DNA from: an uncultured Collinsella sp.
GTDB taxonomy: Bacteria; Actinomycetota; Coriobacteriia; Coriobacteriales; Coriobacteriaceae
NCBI GenBank assembly: GCA_900757265.1
Contig: CAAENW010000266.1
Span: forward strand, 1-5,108
DNA length: 5,108 bases
Direction: 5' to 3'
Shown: positions 1-5,108 of the stretch, in pieces
How the letters are laid out: each line of letters opens with the position of its first letter
Position numbering within the stretch: the stretch's first letter is position 1
Position numbers and translations under genes: made by a program
Notes under the pieces: generated by a model
Seen by the model: only the letters and a program-made list of their open reading frames with translations
Told to the model about the DNA's origin: nothing
The model's database searches: none

Positions 1-382
1 CCATAATCGAGGCGACCGACCAGAACACGGCATGCGCGCAGGCGACCACCAGGCGCGCGCAGACCAAAATAGGATAGGTGGGTGCCACGGCGGACAGGAA
101 CTGGCCCAGCGAAAACACGGCAAGCACGCCCAACAGCATCCGTTTGAACTCAAAACGTGAGGCAAACACCATGAGCGGCAGCGACAGCAGCATGACGCCC
201 CAAGCATAGACCGAGATCATGATGCCTGCCTGGGCCTCGGTGAGCGAGAACGATGCGGCAATATCAGTCAGAAGGCCAATGGGCATGAATTCCGACGTGT
301 TGAATACGAACGCGCAACAGGCGAGCCCGATAAGCGGGAGCCACTGCCTGAGCGTGATGCCGTCTTGCCTTGCCTGAGTCAT
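1..382 (-). CDS. sotB: SotB-like major facilitator superfamily efflux permease (N-terminal part, runs off the left edge)
   Basis: This is the first 127 codons of an inner-membrane transporter; the rest lies outside the window. The segment around residues 23-40 (CAFVFNTSEFMPIGLLTD) resembles the opening of E. coli SotB (YdeA), as do 'YAWGVMLLSLPLM' (59-71) and 'AHAVFWSVAS' (116-125). Four hydrophobic segments are visible, at about residues 15-36, 52-74, 82-100 and 104-125. The basic loop SRFEFKR (75-81) sits where MFS motif A lies between TM2 and TM3. SotB-family proteins are proton-driven drug/H+ antiporters that export sugars such as arabinose and IPTG; the substrate here is not determined. 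The ATG at 382 is supported by GGAGAGG (391-397 on the plus strand, 8 nt spacing). It lies on the same strand as feoAB, 124 bp downstream, but probably has its own promoter. The gene symbol rests on remembered similarity to the family; a related permease of the same clade is possible. Confidence 0.85.
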   Translation of the reverse strand, partial: MTQARQDGITLRQWLPLIGLACCAFVFNTSEFMPIGLLTDIAASFSLTEAQAGIMISVYAWGVMLLSLPLMVFASRFEFKRMLLGVLAVFSLGQFLSAVAPTYPILVCARLVVACAHAVFWSVASIM

Positions 383-418
383 ACAAAGAACCTCTCCGAT
401 TCGTTTTGAGCGGGGGCG

Positions 419-429
419 ATTATATAGCA
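419..429 (-). promoter_or_regulatory. Putative -10 (extended) promoter element for the SotB-like gene
   Basis: Reading leftward, the sequence is TGCTATATAAT. It contains a perfect TATAAT (419-424) and an overlapping TGnTATATA extended -10. It lies 37 bp upstream of the ATG at 382, which suits a short leader carrying the GGAGAGG ribosome binding site. No good -35 is present at 16-18 bp; the hexamer at 17 bp is TGACGG. The call therefore rests on the -10 alone. The element lies just past the hairpin at 431-465. Confidence 0.4.
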
Positions 430-430
430 A

Positions 431-465
431 CGGCCCCGCATCCGTCAGCAACAGATGCGAGGCCG
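431..465 (-). terminator. GC-rich hairpin, possible terminator of feoAB
   Basis: Arms 431-442 and 454-465 pair over 12 positions with an 11 nt loop. As plus-strand RNA there is one C/A mismatch (436/460). As minus-strand RNA that pair becomes a G-U wobble, so the stem is uninterrupted only in the direction of feoAB transcription. It starts about 40 bp past the feoAB stop. The following bases on the minus strand are TTGCTATATAAT, a poor U-tract, so termination may be inefficient or need another factor. Confidence 0.45.
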
Positions 466-506
466 AAATCAACTCGATGCGCAGAGGTTACGCCGTCAAT
501 AGATAG

Positions 507-2867
507 CTAAGCCAACCCCAGCAATATGCCTGCCGAATGCACGACAAACGCCACGATCCAGGCAACCGTCACTTGGAACGCGAACACGGCCACGGCGTAG
601 CGCGCGCCCAGCTCGCTCTTGACGGCGCCGATGGCCGCCACGCAGGGCGGGTACAGCAGTGTAAAGACCAGGAACACATAGGCGGTGAACGGCGAGAACA
701 TAGTCGACAGTGCGGCGGGCGAGGGTGCGCCCAGAAGCACCGTGAGGGTCGAGATGACACTCTCCTTGGCGATTAGTCCGGTGACGAGCGCCGTCGACGC
801 ACGCCAGTCGCCAAAGCCGAGCGGCGCCAGCACCGGCGCGATGATGCTGCCGAGACCCGCAAGCAGGCTTTGCGACTGATCGGCGACCACATTAAAGCGG
901 ATGTCGAACGTCTGAAGGAACCAAATGACCACCGTAGCGGCAAAGATAATGGTGAAGGCCTTGGTGATGAAGTCCTTGGCCTTATCCCATGCCAGCATCA
1001 CCGTCGTCTTAACGCTCGGCAGGCGGTAATTGGGGAGCTCCATGATAAACGGCACCGGGTCGCCCTTAAATGCCGTGCGGTTGAGCACCAAAGCCGCTAT
1101 GCATCCGACCGCAATGCCAATCAGATAGAGCGAGACCATGGCGGGAACTGTCGCCTGCGGGAAAAACGCCCCGCACAGCAGACCGTAGACCGGCAATTTG
1201 GCCGAGCAGCTCATGAACGGCGTGAGCATGACGGTCATCTTGCGGTCGTGCTCGGACGGCAGCGTGCGGGTCGACATAATGGCCGGCACGGTGCAGCCAA
1301 AACCGACGAGCATGGGCACGAAGCTGCGGCCCGACAAGCCAAAGCGGCGCAGAACCTTATCCATGACAAAGGCCACGCGCGCCATGTAGCCCGAGTCTTC
1401 CAGAATGGAGAGGAACAAGAAGAGCACGACGATGATCGGCAGGAAGGTCAGCACGCTACCCACGCCCGTGAGCACGCCGTCGACCGCGAGTGAACGCACC
1501 ACGTCGTTGGTGCCAAACGCCTTGAGGCCCGCGTCGGCCGAAGCAATGATGGCAGCAATGCCGTCCTCCATGAGGCCCTGCAACGCCGCGCCGATCACGC
1601 CGAACGTCAGCCAAAAGACGAGGCCCATGATCACCAGGAACGCCGGAATGGCCGTGTAGCGACCCGTCAGGATGCGATCGATCTTGACGGAGCGCACGTG
1701 CTCGCGGCTCTCGTGGGGCTTCACCACGCAGCGTCCGCACACGTCGCCGATAAAGGTAAAGCGCATGTCGGCCAACGCGGACAGGCGGTCGGTGCCCGCC
1801 TCGCCCTCCATCTGGGTAATGATGTGCTCGATGGCGTCGAGTTCGTTGCGGTCCAGGTGAAGCGCCTTTGTCACCAGCTCGTCGCCCTCGACCAGCTTGG
1901 TCGCTGCAAAACGCACCGGGATATGCGCCGTCGCGGCGTGGTCCTCGATAAGGTTGGCAATGCCGTGGATGCAGCGATGCAGTGCACCGCCGTCCGGACC
2001 GTCGGGCGCGCAAAAGTCCAGGCGGCCGGGACGCTCGCGGAACCGCGCCACGTGCAGAGCGTGCTCCACCAGCTCGCCGATGCCCTCGTTGCGGGCAGCG
2101 CTAATGGGGACAACGGGCACGCCCAGCAGGCTCTCGAGCAGGTTGACATCGATGGCGCCGCCGTTGGCCGTCACCTCGTCCATCATGTTGAGCGCAATGA
2201 CCATGGGACGGTCGAGCTCCATGAGTTGCAGCGTCAAATACAGGTTGCGCTCGATGTTGGTGGCGTCGATGATGTCGATGATGGCATCGGGATGCTCGTC
2301 GAGGATGAATTGGCGGCTGACGATCTCCTCGCCTGTGTACGGCGACAGCGAATAGATGCCGGGCAGATCGGTGACGCTCGCCTCGGGGTGATTGCGGATG
2401 GTTCCGTCTTTGCGGTCGACCGTCACGCCGGGAAAGTTACCGACGTGCTGGTTGGAACCCGTCAGCTGGTTGAACAGCGTGGTCTTACCGCAGTTTTGGT
2501 TGCCGGCGAGGGCAAAATGCAGCGGCGAGCCCTCGGGCACGGCCGTCTTTGCCGCGCGGGGCGAATACGTTCCCTCGCCGAGTGCCGGGTGCTCCGTCGT
2601 GCCGATTGCGGCGTTCACACGCGGACCCGTATCGGTGTCATGAATGCCCACGAGCTCGATGCGAGCGGCATCGTCCTTGCGCAGCGTCAACTCGTAGCCG
2701 CGCAGGCGAATCTCGAGCGGGTCGCCCATGGGGGCGTACTTCATCATGGTGACTTCGGTGCCCGGCGTTAGACCCATGTCCAAAATATGCTGTCGGAGCG
2801 CCTGATCGTCGGATGTCACCGATGCGACAACGGCGTCCTTTCCAATCTCGAGTGTATCGAGCTTCAC
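507..2867 (-). CDS. feoB: FeoA-FeoB fusion, ferrous iron transporter
   Basis: This protein imports Fe(II) across the cytoplasmic membrane. It is 786 residues from the GTG at 2867. A FeoA/SH3-like domain fills about residues 1-75 (DMGLTPGTEV, then GDPLEIRLRGYELTLR). A linker leads to the GTPase domain: G1 GNQNCGKTT at 122-130, G2 NFPGVTVD at 144-151, G3 DLPGIYSL at 167-174, G4 NMMDE at 227-231, G5 SAARNEG at 256-262. A helical regulatory stretch follows to about 395. The permease has the two Gate signatures, GFGCTVPAIM (522-531, Cys525) and PFMSCSAKLPVY (550-561, Cys554). It also has AKESVIST (700-707) and the late LYPPC (738-742). All expected FeoB elements are present and the protein reaches its natural C-terminus. 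FeoA fused to FeoB is known in several anaerobes. No separate feoA or feoC is visible. The GTG at 2867 is preferred to the in-frame TTG at 2918 because GAAAGGG sits 8 nt upstream and FeoA homology begins right after it. Confidence 0.96.
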   Translation of the reverse strand: MKLDTLEIGKDAVVASVTSDDQALRQHILDMGLTPGTEVTMMKYAPMGDPLEIRLRGYELTLRKDDAARIELVGIHDTDTGPRVNAAIGTTEHPALGEGTYSPRAAKTAVPEGSPLHFALAGNQNCGKTTLFNQLTGSNQHVGNFPGVTVDRKDGTIRNHPEASVTDLPGIYSLSPYTGEEIVSRQFILDEHPDAIIDIIDATNIERNLYLTLQLMELDRPMVIALNMMDEVTANGGAIDVNLLESLLGVPVVPISAARNEGIGELVEHALHVARFRERPGRLDFCAPDGPDGGALHRCIHGIANLIEDHAATAHIPVRFAATKLVEGDELVTKALHLDRNELDAIEHIITQMEGEAGTDRLSALADMRFTFIGDVCGRCVVKPHESREHVRSVKIDRILTGRYTAIPAFLVIMGLVFWLTFGVIGAALQGLMEDGIAAIIASADAGLKAFGTNDVVRSLAVDGVLTGVGSVLTFLPIIVVLFLFLSILEDSGYMARVAFVMDKVLRRFGLSGRSFVPMLVGFGCTVPAIMSTRTLPSEHDRKMTVMLTPFMSCSAKLPVYGLLCGAFFPQATVPAMVSLYLIGIAVGCIAALVLNRTAFKGDPVPFIMELPNYRLPSVKTTVMLAWDKAKDFITKAFTIIFAATVVIWFLQTFDIRFNVVADQSQSLLAGLGSIIAPVLAPLGFGDWRASTALVTGLIAKESVISTLTVLLGAPSPAALSTMFSPFTAYVFLVFTLLYPPCVAAIGAVKSELGARYAVAVFAFQVTVAWIVAFVVHSAGILLGLA

Positions 2868-2875
2868 GCGCTCAT

Positions 2876-2882
2876 CCCTTTC
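2876..2882 (-). promoter_or_regulatory. Ribosome binding site deciding the feoAB start
   Basis: GAAAGGG on the minus strand lies 8 nt before the GTG at 2867. The more upstream TTG at 2918 would add 17 residues (MVSPGKRLTASNERDER) with no resemblance to FeoA and would place the start inside the palindromic leader. Between this site and the GTG is an out-of-frame ATG-AGC-GCG-TGA. Its TGA overlaps the GTG start, so it could act only as a three-codon leader peptide, which I consider incidental. Confidence 0.65.
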
Positions 2883-2889
2883 GTTAGAC

Positions 2890-2919
2890 GCGGTTAACCG
2901 TTTACCGGGGCTAACCAAC
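2890..2919 (-). promoter_or_regulatory. Palindromic leader of feoAB, candidate metal-regulator operator
   Basis: Leftward, this stretch carries GGTTAGCC (plus-strand 2909-2916), then GGTAAAC, then the perfect 10 bp palindrome CGGTTAACCG (2891-2900). GGTTAGCC is identical to the core half of the DtxR/IdeR iron box (TTAGGTTAGCCTAACCTAA), but the second half of that box is not matched. The position directly ahead of an iron importer makes an iron-responsive repressor plausible. Whether the organism uses DtxR, Fur or another regulator cannot be seen here. Confidence 0.3.
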
Positions 2920-2931
2920 TCGTAACGACAA

Positions 2932-2964
2932 ATGATAGCGCTCTGAACTATTTTATAAAGTCAA
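2932..2964 (-). promoter_or_regulatory. AT-rich region, possible feoAB promoter
   Basis: Reading leftward, TTGACT (2959-2964) is followed by TATAAAAT (2950-2957) and then TATCAT (2932-2937). TTGACT is a good -35 and TATCAT a fair -10, but the 21 bp spacing is too wide. TATAAAAT is a better -10 but has no matched -35 at 16-18 bp. The AT-rich block stands out against the GC-rich surroundings, so a promoter lies here probably, with the exact elements unresolved. Confidence 0.3.
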
Positions 2965-2989
2965 ATACCGATGTTTACCTGCGCAAACT

Positions 2990-3310
2990 TTATGCGGTGC
3001 GCCCCGAAAGCTCTTTGCGCATACCGCTCAGCGAGATCGAAACGGAACCCGACCGCGCGGTAGCAGTGAGTCGATCACCCTCGACTGACCCCGTGCATGC
3101 AAAGGGCGCCTTGCCCATCAAGACATGGGAGATAGTACCCGAGAGTTCAAAGAAATCGCCTTCAGCGCGGGCACTCGAGAGAGCGATATTGAGACCCCTG
3201 ACGTTTAGTACTGCCCTGAGCACGCCGTTCACCCCATGTGAAAACGTTACCTCGCCGCGTTTACTCCCCACCGGCGTCTGGGCCGAAACCACATACGTAC
3301 CCTCAAGCAT
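2990..3310 (-). CDS. Small beta-rich protein of unknown function (possible lipocalin-like fold)
   Basis: A 106-residue protein with no signal peptide, membrane segment or cysteine-based metal site (one Cys, at 72). I do not recognise a named family. It reads as alternating beta strands with turn residues: LEGTYVVSAQTPVGSKRGEVTF (2-23 region), FFELSGTI (53-60), FACTGSVEGDRLTATA (70-85), SISLSGM (91-97). The GTY...TPVG..GEVTF opening and the 'xGSVEGDRLTATA' repeat unit resemble small up-and-down barrel modules that I recall in Coriobacteriia, alone or attached to flavoproteins. That resemblance is from memory. The ATG at 3310 is chosen because GAGGAGG ends 4 nt before it. The frame stays open to 3400, but that would overlap the hydrolase gene and lacks such a site. 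It starts 47 bp after the hydrolase stop on the same strand, so the two are probably co-transcribed, and it ends 122 bp before feoAB. Confidence 0.75.
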   Translation of the reverse strand: MLEGTYVVSAQTPVGSKRGEVTFSHGVNGVLRAVLNVRGLNIALSSARAEGDFFELSGTISHVLMGKAPFACTGSVEGDRLTATARSGSVSISLSGMRKELSGRTA

Positions 3311-3314
3311 GGCT

Positions 3315-3321
3315 CCTCCTC
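3315..3321 (-). promoter_or_regulatory. Strong ribosome binding site of the small beta-rich protein
   Basis: GAGGAGG on the minus strand lies 4 nt before the ATG at 3310. It is among the strongest Shine-Dalgarno matches in the window and fixes the start. It implies this small protein is efficiently translated, not a chance reading frame. Confidence 0.7.
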
Positions 3322-3357
3322 TAAGCAGACTTTTTGAAACGGGCAAGTAGTCTACTT

Positions 3358-4257
3358 TTACATATGGCGCTCCAGGAAGCGGAAGGCTAGGCGGATCCAA
3401 GGACGGACTGCCACCTGCTTGTCCTCGTTGTCGACCGCGGTGTTGGCGTTGCCGAGCGAAAGGCCGTGACCGCCCTGGTCAAAGACGTGCATCTCGCAAG
3501 CGACGCCCTCCTCGGCCATGCGCTGCGCAAACGGATAGACCTGCGCAATCGGCGCCGTCTTGTCGTCCGAAACGCCCCACACAAAGGTCGGGGGCATCTG
3601 GCGCGAAACGTGCGTGGTAGGGCAAATGTCGGCCAGGTGCTCATCGGTCGCCTCGCCGCCCGTCACCATCGACAGATAGTCGTTGAGCAAATCGCGCCCC
3701 GTCTTGCCACCCGTCTTGGGCACGCGCAGGTCGATGCGCGGGTCGCGCGTCTGCATATCGCGCACATAGGCAAGGTCGAGCAACGGATAGCCCAGCACCA
3801 CGGCGTCGGGACGAATATCCTCCGGACGAGCCCCGGCAAGGCCCGCGAAAGGTCCGGTCTTCCACTGCGTTGCCAACGAGGCGCAGATCATGCCGCCCGC
3901 CGAGAAACCCACGATGCACACGCGCTTGGGATCGACATGCCACTCGTCGGCGTTGGCGCGCACGGTAGCGACCATCTTGGCGAGGTCCGCCTGCGGGTGC
4001 GGAAAGCTCACGTCGCCCGTGGCGCTCGTCACATAGTTGAGCACAAAGGCCTGGTAGCCGCGGTCCAAAAACGCAAACGCCACCGGGTCCTGCTCGTGCG
4101 GAGCGATATGCGTAAACCCGCCTCCGCCGCAGATGATCACCGCGGGGCGGCGGCCATTGGGCTTGTCGGGCAGCGGCTCGGCACCCAGATACGTAAACGT
4201 CGCCGGATAATCCTCGGTCGGCTCCTCGCCCCACAGCGCATGGTTCCCAATAATCAT
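3358..4257 (-). CDS. Alpha/beta hydrolase, acetyl xylan esterase / BD-FAE-like
   Basis: A 299-residue serine hydrolase, probably a cytoplasmic carboxylesterase since no signal peptide is seen. The strand before the oxyanion loop is AVIICGGGGF (39-48), close to the family's usual VIICPGGGY. It is followed by DPVAFAFLDRGYQAFVLNY (57-75). The nucleophile elbow GFSAGG is at 117-122 with Ser119. The catalytic acid is likely Asp232 (Asp231 is adjacent) in WGVSDDKTAP, and the base is His264 in QGGHGLS. RPDAVVLGYPLLD (149-161) is typical of this group. Length fits a complete single-domain enzyme. Relatives deacetylate xylan or xylo-oligosaccharides or cleave other small esters; the substrate here is unknown. 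The ATG at 4257 has GGAGGG 7 nt upstream (4265-4270). The frame stays open to 5091 through the intergenic region and antisense to the EIIA gene, but homology starts only at MIIGNHALW. Probably co-transcribed with the small gene downstream. Confidence 0.9.
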   Translation of the reverse strand: MIIGNHALWGEEPTEDYPATFTYLGAEPLPDKPNGRRPAVIICGGGGFTHIAPHEQDPVAFAFLDRGYQAFVLNYVTSATGDVSFPHPQADLAKMVATVRANADEWHVDPKRVCIVGFSAGGMICASLATQWKTGPFAGLAGARPEDIRPDAVVLGYPLLDLAYVRDMQTRDPRIDLRVPKTGGKTGRDLLNDYLSMVTGGEATDEHLADICPTTHVSRQMPPTFVWGVSDDKTAPIAQVYPFAQRMAEEGVACEMHVFDQGGHGLSLGNANTAVDNEDKQVAVRPWIRLAFRFLERHM

Positions 4258-4362
4258 AGGTGCTCCCTCCGTGCGATTCGTGCGCACTCGTTTTTCGCAC
4301 CTTAGCGTACCCCACTTGAGCCCGCGGCGCAGAAACACCCCCGCAATAAGTTGGCCTTCAAC

Positions 4363-4372
4363 TGATATATCA
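4363..4372. promoter_or_regulatory. Perfect palindrome TGATATATCA in the divergent intergenic region
   Basis: A perfect 10 bp palindrome in a local AT-rich patch, 106 bp upstream of the hydrolase start and 132 bp upstream of the EIIA start. Its placement between divergent genes suits an operator. It does not fit the CRP/FNR spacing, because TGA and TCA are separated by only 4 bases. I cannot assign a regulator family. Confidence 0.3.
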
Positions 4373-4383
4373 CAAAATCGCTG

Positions 4384-4412
4384 TTCAGAGGTATCGTTGG
4401 ACAGCGTAAAAT
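4384..4412 (+). promoter_or_regulatory. Putative promoter of the EIIA-Glc gene
   Basis: TTCAGA (4384-4389, 4 of 6 matches to a sigma70-type -35) and TAAAAT (4407-4412, 5 of 6 to the -10) are separated by exactly 17 bp. The -10 lies about 90 bp upstream of the ATG at 4504. Transcription would begin near 4419, giving a leader of about 85 nt that contains the GAAACGTTTC palindrome. Confidence 0.4.
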
Positions 4413-4431
4413 AGGAGCGCTGACCGTGCTG

Positions 4432-4454
4432 GGAAACACGTACGAAACGTTTCC
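4432..4454 (+). promoter_or_regulatory. LacI-type operator candidate in the crr leader
   Basis: GAAACGTTTC (4444-4453) is a perfect 10 bp palindrome centred on CG, the usual form of LacI-family operators. It lies inside a wider inverted repeat, GGAAAC (4432-4437) with GTTTCC (4449-4454). Its place just downstream of the likely start of transcription suits repression of a sugar-transport gene. It is not a full match to the CcpA cre consensus: the outer bases TG..CA are missing. Confidence 0.4.
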
Positions 4455-4493
4455 GGCAAACCACACGCGTGCAACATGCGCGCCTGATACGTT

Positions 4494-4498
4494 GGAGG
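4494..4498 (+). promoter_or_regulatory. Ribosome binding site deciding the EIIA start
   Basis: GGAGG lies 5 nt before the ATG at 4504, immediately ahead of the MGLLDSLK opening typical of EIIA-Glc. An in-frame GTG at 4426, with AGGAG 8 nt before it, would add 26 residues. Its ribosome site would fall at the putative transcription start, and the added residues do not resemble EIIA. Confidence 0.7.
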
Positions 4499-4503
4499 CA
4501 TCT

Positions 4504-5067
4504 ATGGGTCTGCTCGATTCGCTCAAGTCCACGTTCACTTCGTCGGGCGAGGCGTCCGTTCCGCCCGCAGCAAGCTTCGCCACCCGCGAAGGCGTCATCT
4601 ACGCTCCTGTCAACGGCGTGCTCGTCAATCTGAGTGAGGTTCCCGACGAGACCATCGCCTCGGGCATGCTCGGCCAGGGCTACGGCATCGAGCCCATTAC
4701 CGGCACCATTTACGCCCCCGCTAACGGCCGTATCGGCGCCACCACCGTCACCAACCACTCCATCGGCATGATCACCGAGGACGGTCTTCGCGTGTTCATC
4801 CATGTTGGCCTGGGCACCGTGGAAATGAACGGCAAGGGTTTTGCCCGCTTTGTCGAGATGGGCGACACGGTCAAGGCCGGCCAGCCGCTCATCAGCTTCG
4901 ACCGCGACGCTATCAAGGCCGCCGGTCACGAGGACATTGTGACCGTCATCATCTCTGAGCTCGACCGCCTCAAGAGCATCGACCACGTCGGCGAGTCTGG
5001 CACGCTTATCGGCGGCAATCCGCTCGTCAAGCTTGGCGATCCGCTGCTGGTTGCCAAGACCAAGTAG
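4504..5067 (+). CDS. crr: PTS glucose-type EIIA component (EIIA-Glc, Crr-like)
   Basis: A cytoplasmic phosphocarrier of the phosphotransferase system. It takes phosphate from HPr and passes it to the IIB domain of a glucose-family permease; in some bacteria it also regulates other carbon uptake. The 187 residues form one complete domain. The N-terminus MGLLDSLKST matches the amphipathic start of E. coli EIIA-Glc (MGLFDKLKS). It is followed by a longer linker (about 11-28), then IYAPVNGVLVNLSEVPD (32-48). The two active-site histidines are both present: His85 in TNHSIG, and the phosphorylated His100 in VFIHVGLGTVEMNGKGF. The late EMGDTVKAGQPLISFD (118-133) and VTVIISE (146-152) are typical. 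It stands alone, not fused to IIB or IIC, and no other PTS gene is visible. It is transcribed divergently from the hydrolase. A trans-acting role with EIIBC permeases that lack their own IIA is the likely function. Confidence 0.94.
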   Translation: MGLLDSLKSTFTSSGEASVPPAASFATREGVIYAPVNGVLVNLSEVPDETIASGMLGQGYGIEPITGTIYAPANGRIGATTVTNHSIGMITEDGLRVFIHVGLGTVEMNGKGFARFVEMGDTVKAGQPLISFDRDAIKAAGHEDIVTVIISELDRLKSIDHVGESGTLIGGNPLVKLGDPLLVAKTK

Positions 5068-5108
5068 CCAGGCCCCGCGCCACACAGCCAAAAGGCACCT
5101 CGTCAGGC

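Noticed and set aside
870..1493. Plus-strand open frame of 207 codons opposite the FeoB permease
   Set aside because: Highly charged composition (Arg, His, Gln, Glu) is the complement of hydrophobic transmembrane codons. No domain is recognisable.
1698..2771. Plus-strand open frame of 357 codons antisense to feoAB
   Set aside because: It is His/Arg/Ala/Val-rich low-information sequence with no recognisable domain, lying opposite a fully conserved FeoB. It is a shadow frame.
3311..3400. N-terminal 30-residue extension of the small beta-rich protein
   Set aside because: It would overlap the end of the hydrolase gene, and the GAGGAGG site clearly points to the ATG at 3310.
4270..4300. GTGCG / CGCAC repeats and the GTGCGCAC palindrome just upstream of the hydrolase
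   Set aside because: The units are short and GC-only, expected by chance in this composition, and do not form a stable symmetric structure.
3466..4305. Plus-strand open frame of 279 codons antisense to the hydrolase
   Set aside because: Composition is typical of the antisense of a GC-rich gene, with many Arg and His. The opposite strand carries an intact catalytic triad and a good ribosome site.
4258..5091. Minus-strand frame continuous with the hydrolase, antisense to crr, giving a 577-residue protein
   Set aside because: The extra residues resemble no protein, no ribosome site supports an upstream start, and the plus strand here encodes a clear EIIA. The frame is open because of GC-biased codon use.
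5068..5108. Possible terminator after crr
   Set aside because: Only 41 bases remain. GC-rich arms are hinted at, but no complete stem or U-tract can be seen before the window ends.
1..5108. CRISPR array, tRNA, rRNA, insertion sequence or defence system
   Set aside because: No regularly spaced repeats, cloverleaf-like sequence, transposase motifs or terminal inverted repeats were found on either strand.

Overview
The window is a GC-rich, gene-dense stretch of bacterial chromosome. Codon use is strongly GC-biased, so antisense frames stay open for hundreds of codons. Gene content fits a gut anaerobe: a fused FeoA-FeoB ferrous iron importer, a stand-alone glucose-type PTS EIIA, a SotB-type efflux permease and a small beta-rich protein of a style I associate with Coriobacteriia. 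I lean towards a Collinsella-like actinobacterium, but this is an inference from style and gene content, not from a marker gene.

Layout, right to left. A divergent intergenic region (4258-4503) separates a rightward gene from a leftward run. The rightward gene (4504-5067) is a complete single-domain PTS EIIA-Glc (crr-like). The leftward run holds four genes: an alpha/beta hydrolase of the acetyl-xylan-esterase / BD-FAE type (4257 to 3358); a 106-residue beta-rich protein of unknown function (3310 to 2990); a FeoA-FeoB fusion (GTG start at 2867, stop at 507); and the first 127 codons of a SotB-like major facilitator efflux permease (382 to the left edge).

The hydrolase and small protein are 47 bp apart and probably share a transcript. 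feoAB has its own 122 bp leader with palindromic sequence that could be a metal-regulator operator, and is followed by a 12 bp hairpin. Immediately past that hairpin is a TATAAT-type -10 for the efflux gene, so terminator and next promoter nearly touch. The divergent region holds two perfect 10 bp palindromes, TGATATATCA and GAAACGTTTC. The second has the CG-centred form of a LacI-family operator and lies between the likely crr promoter and its ribosome binding site.

The genes do not form one pathway. They are separate units for phospho-relay and sugar uptake, ester hydrolysis, iron uptake and efflux. I do not see a previously undescribed multi-gene system. The least explained items are the small beta-rich protein and the palindromes in the two regulatory leaders.
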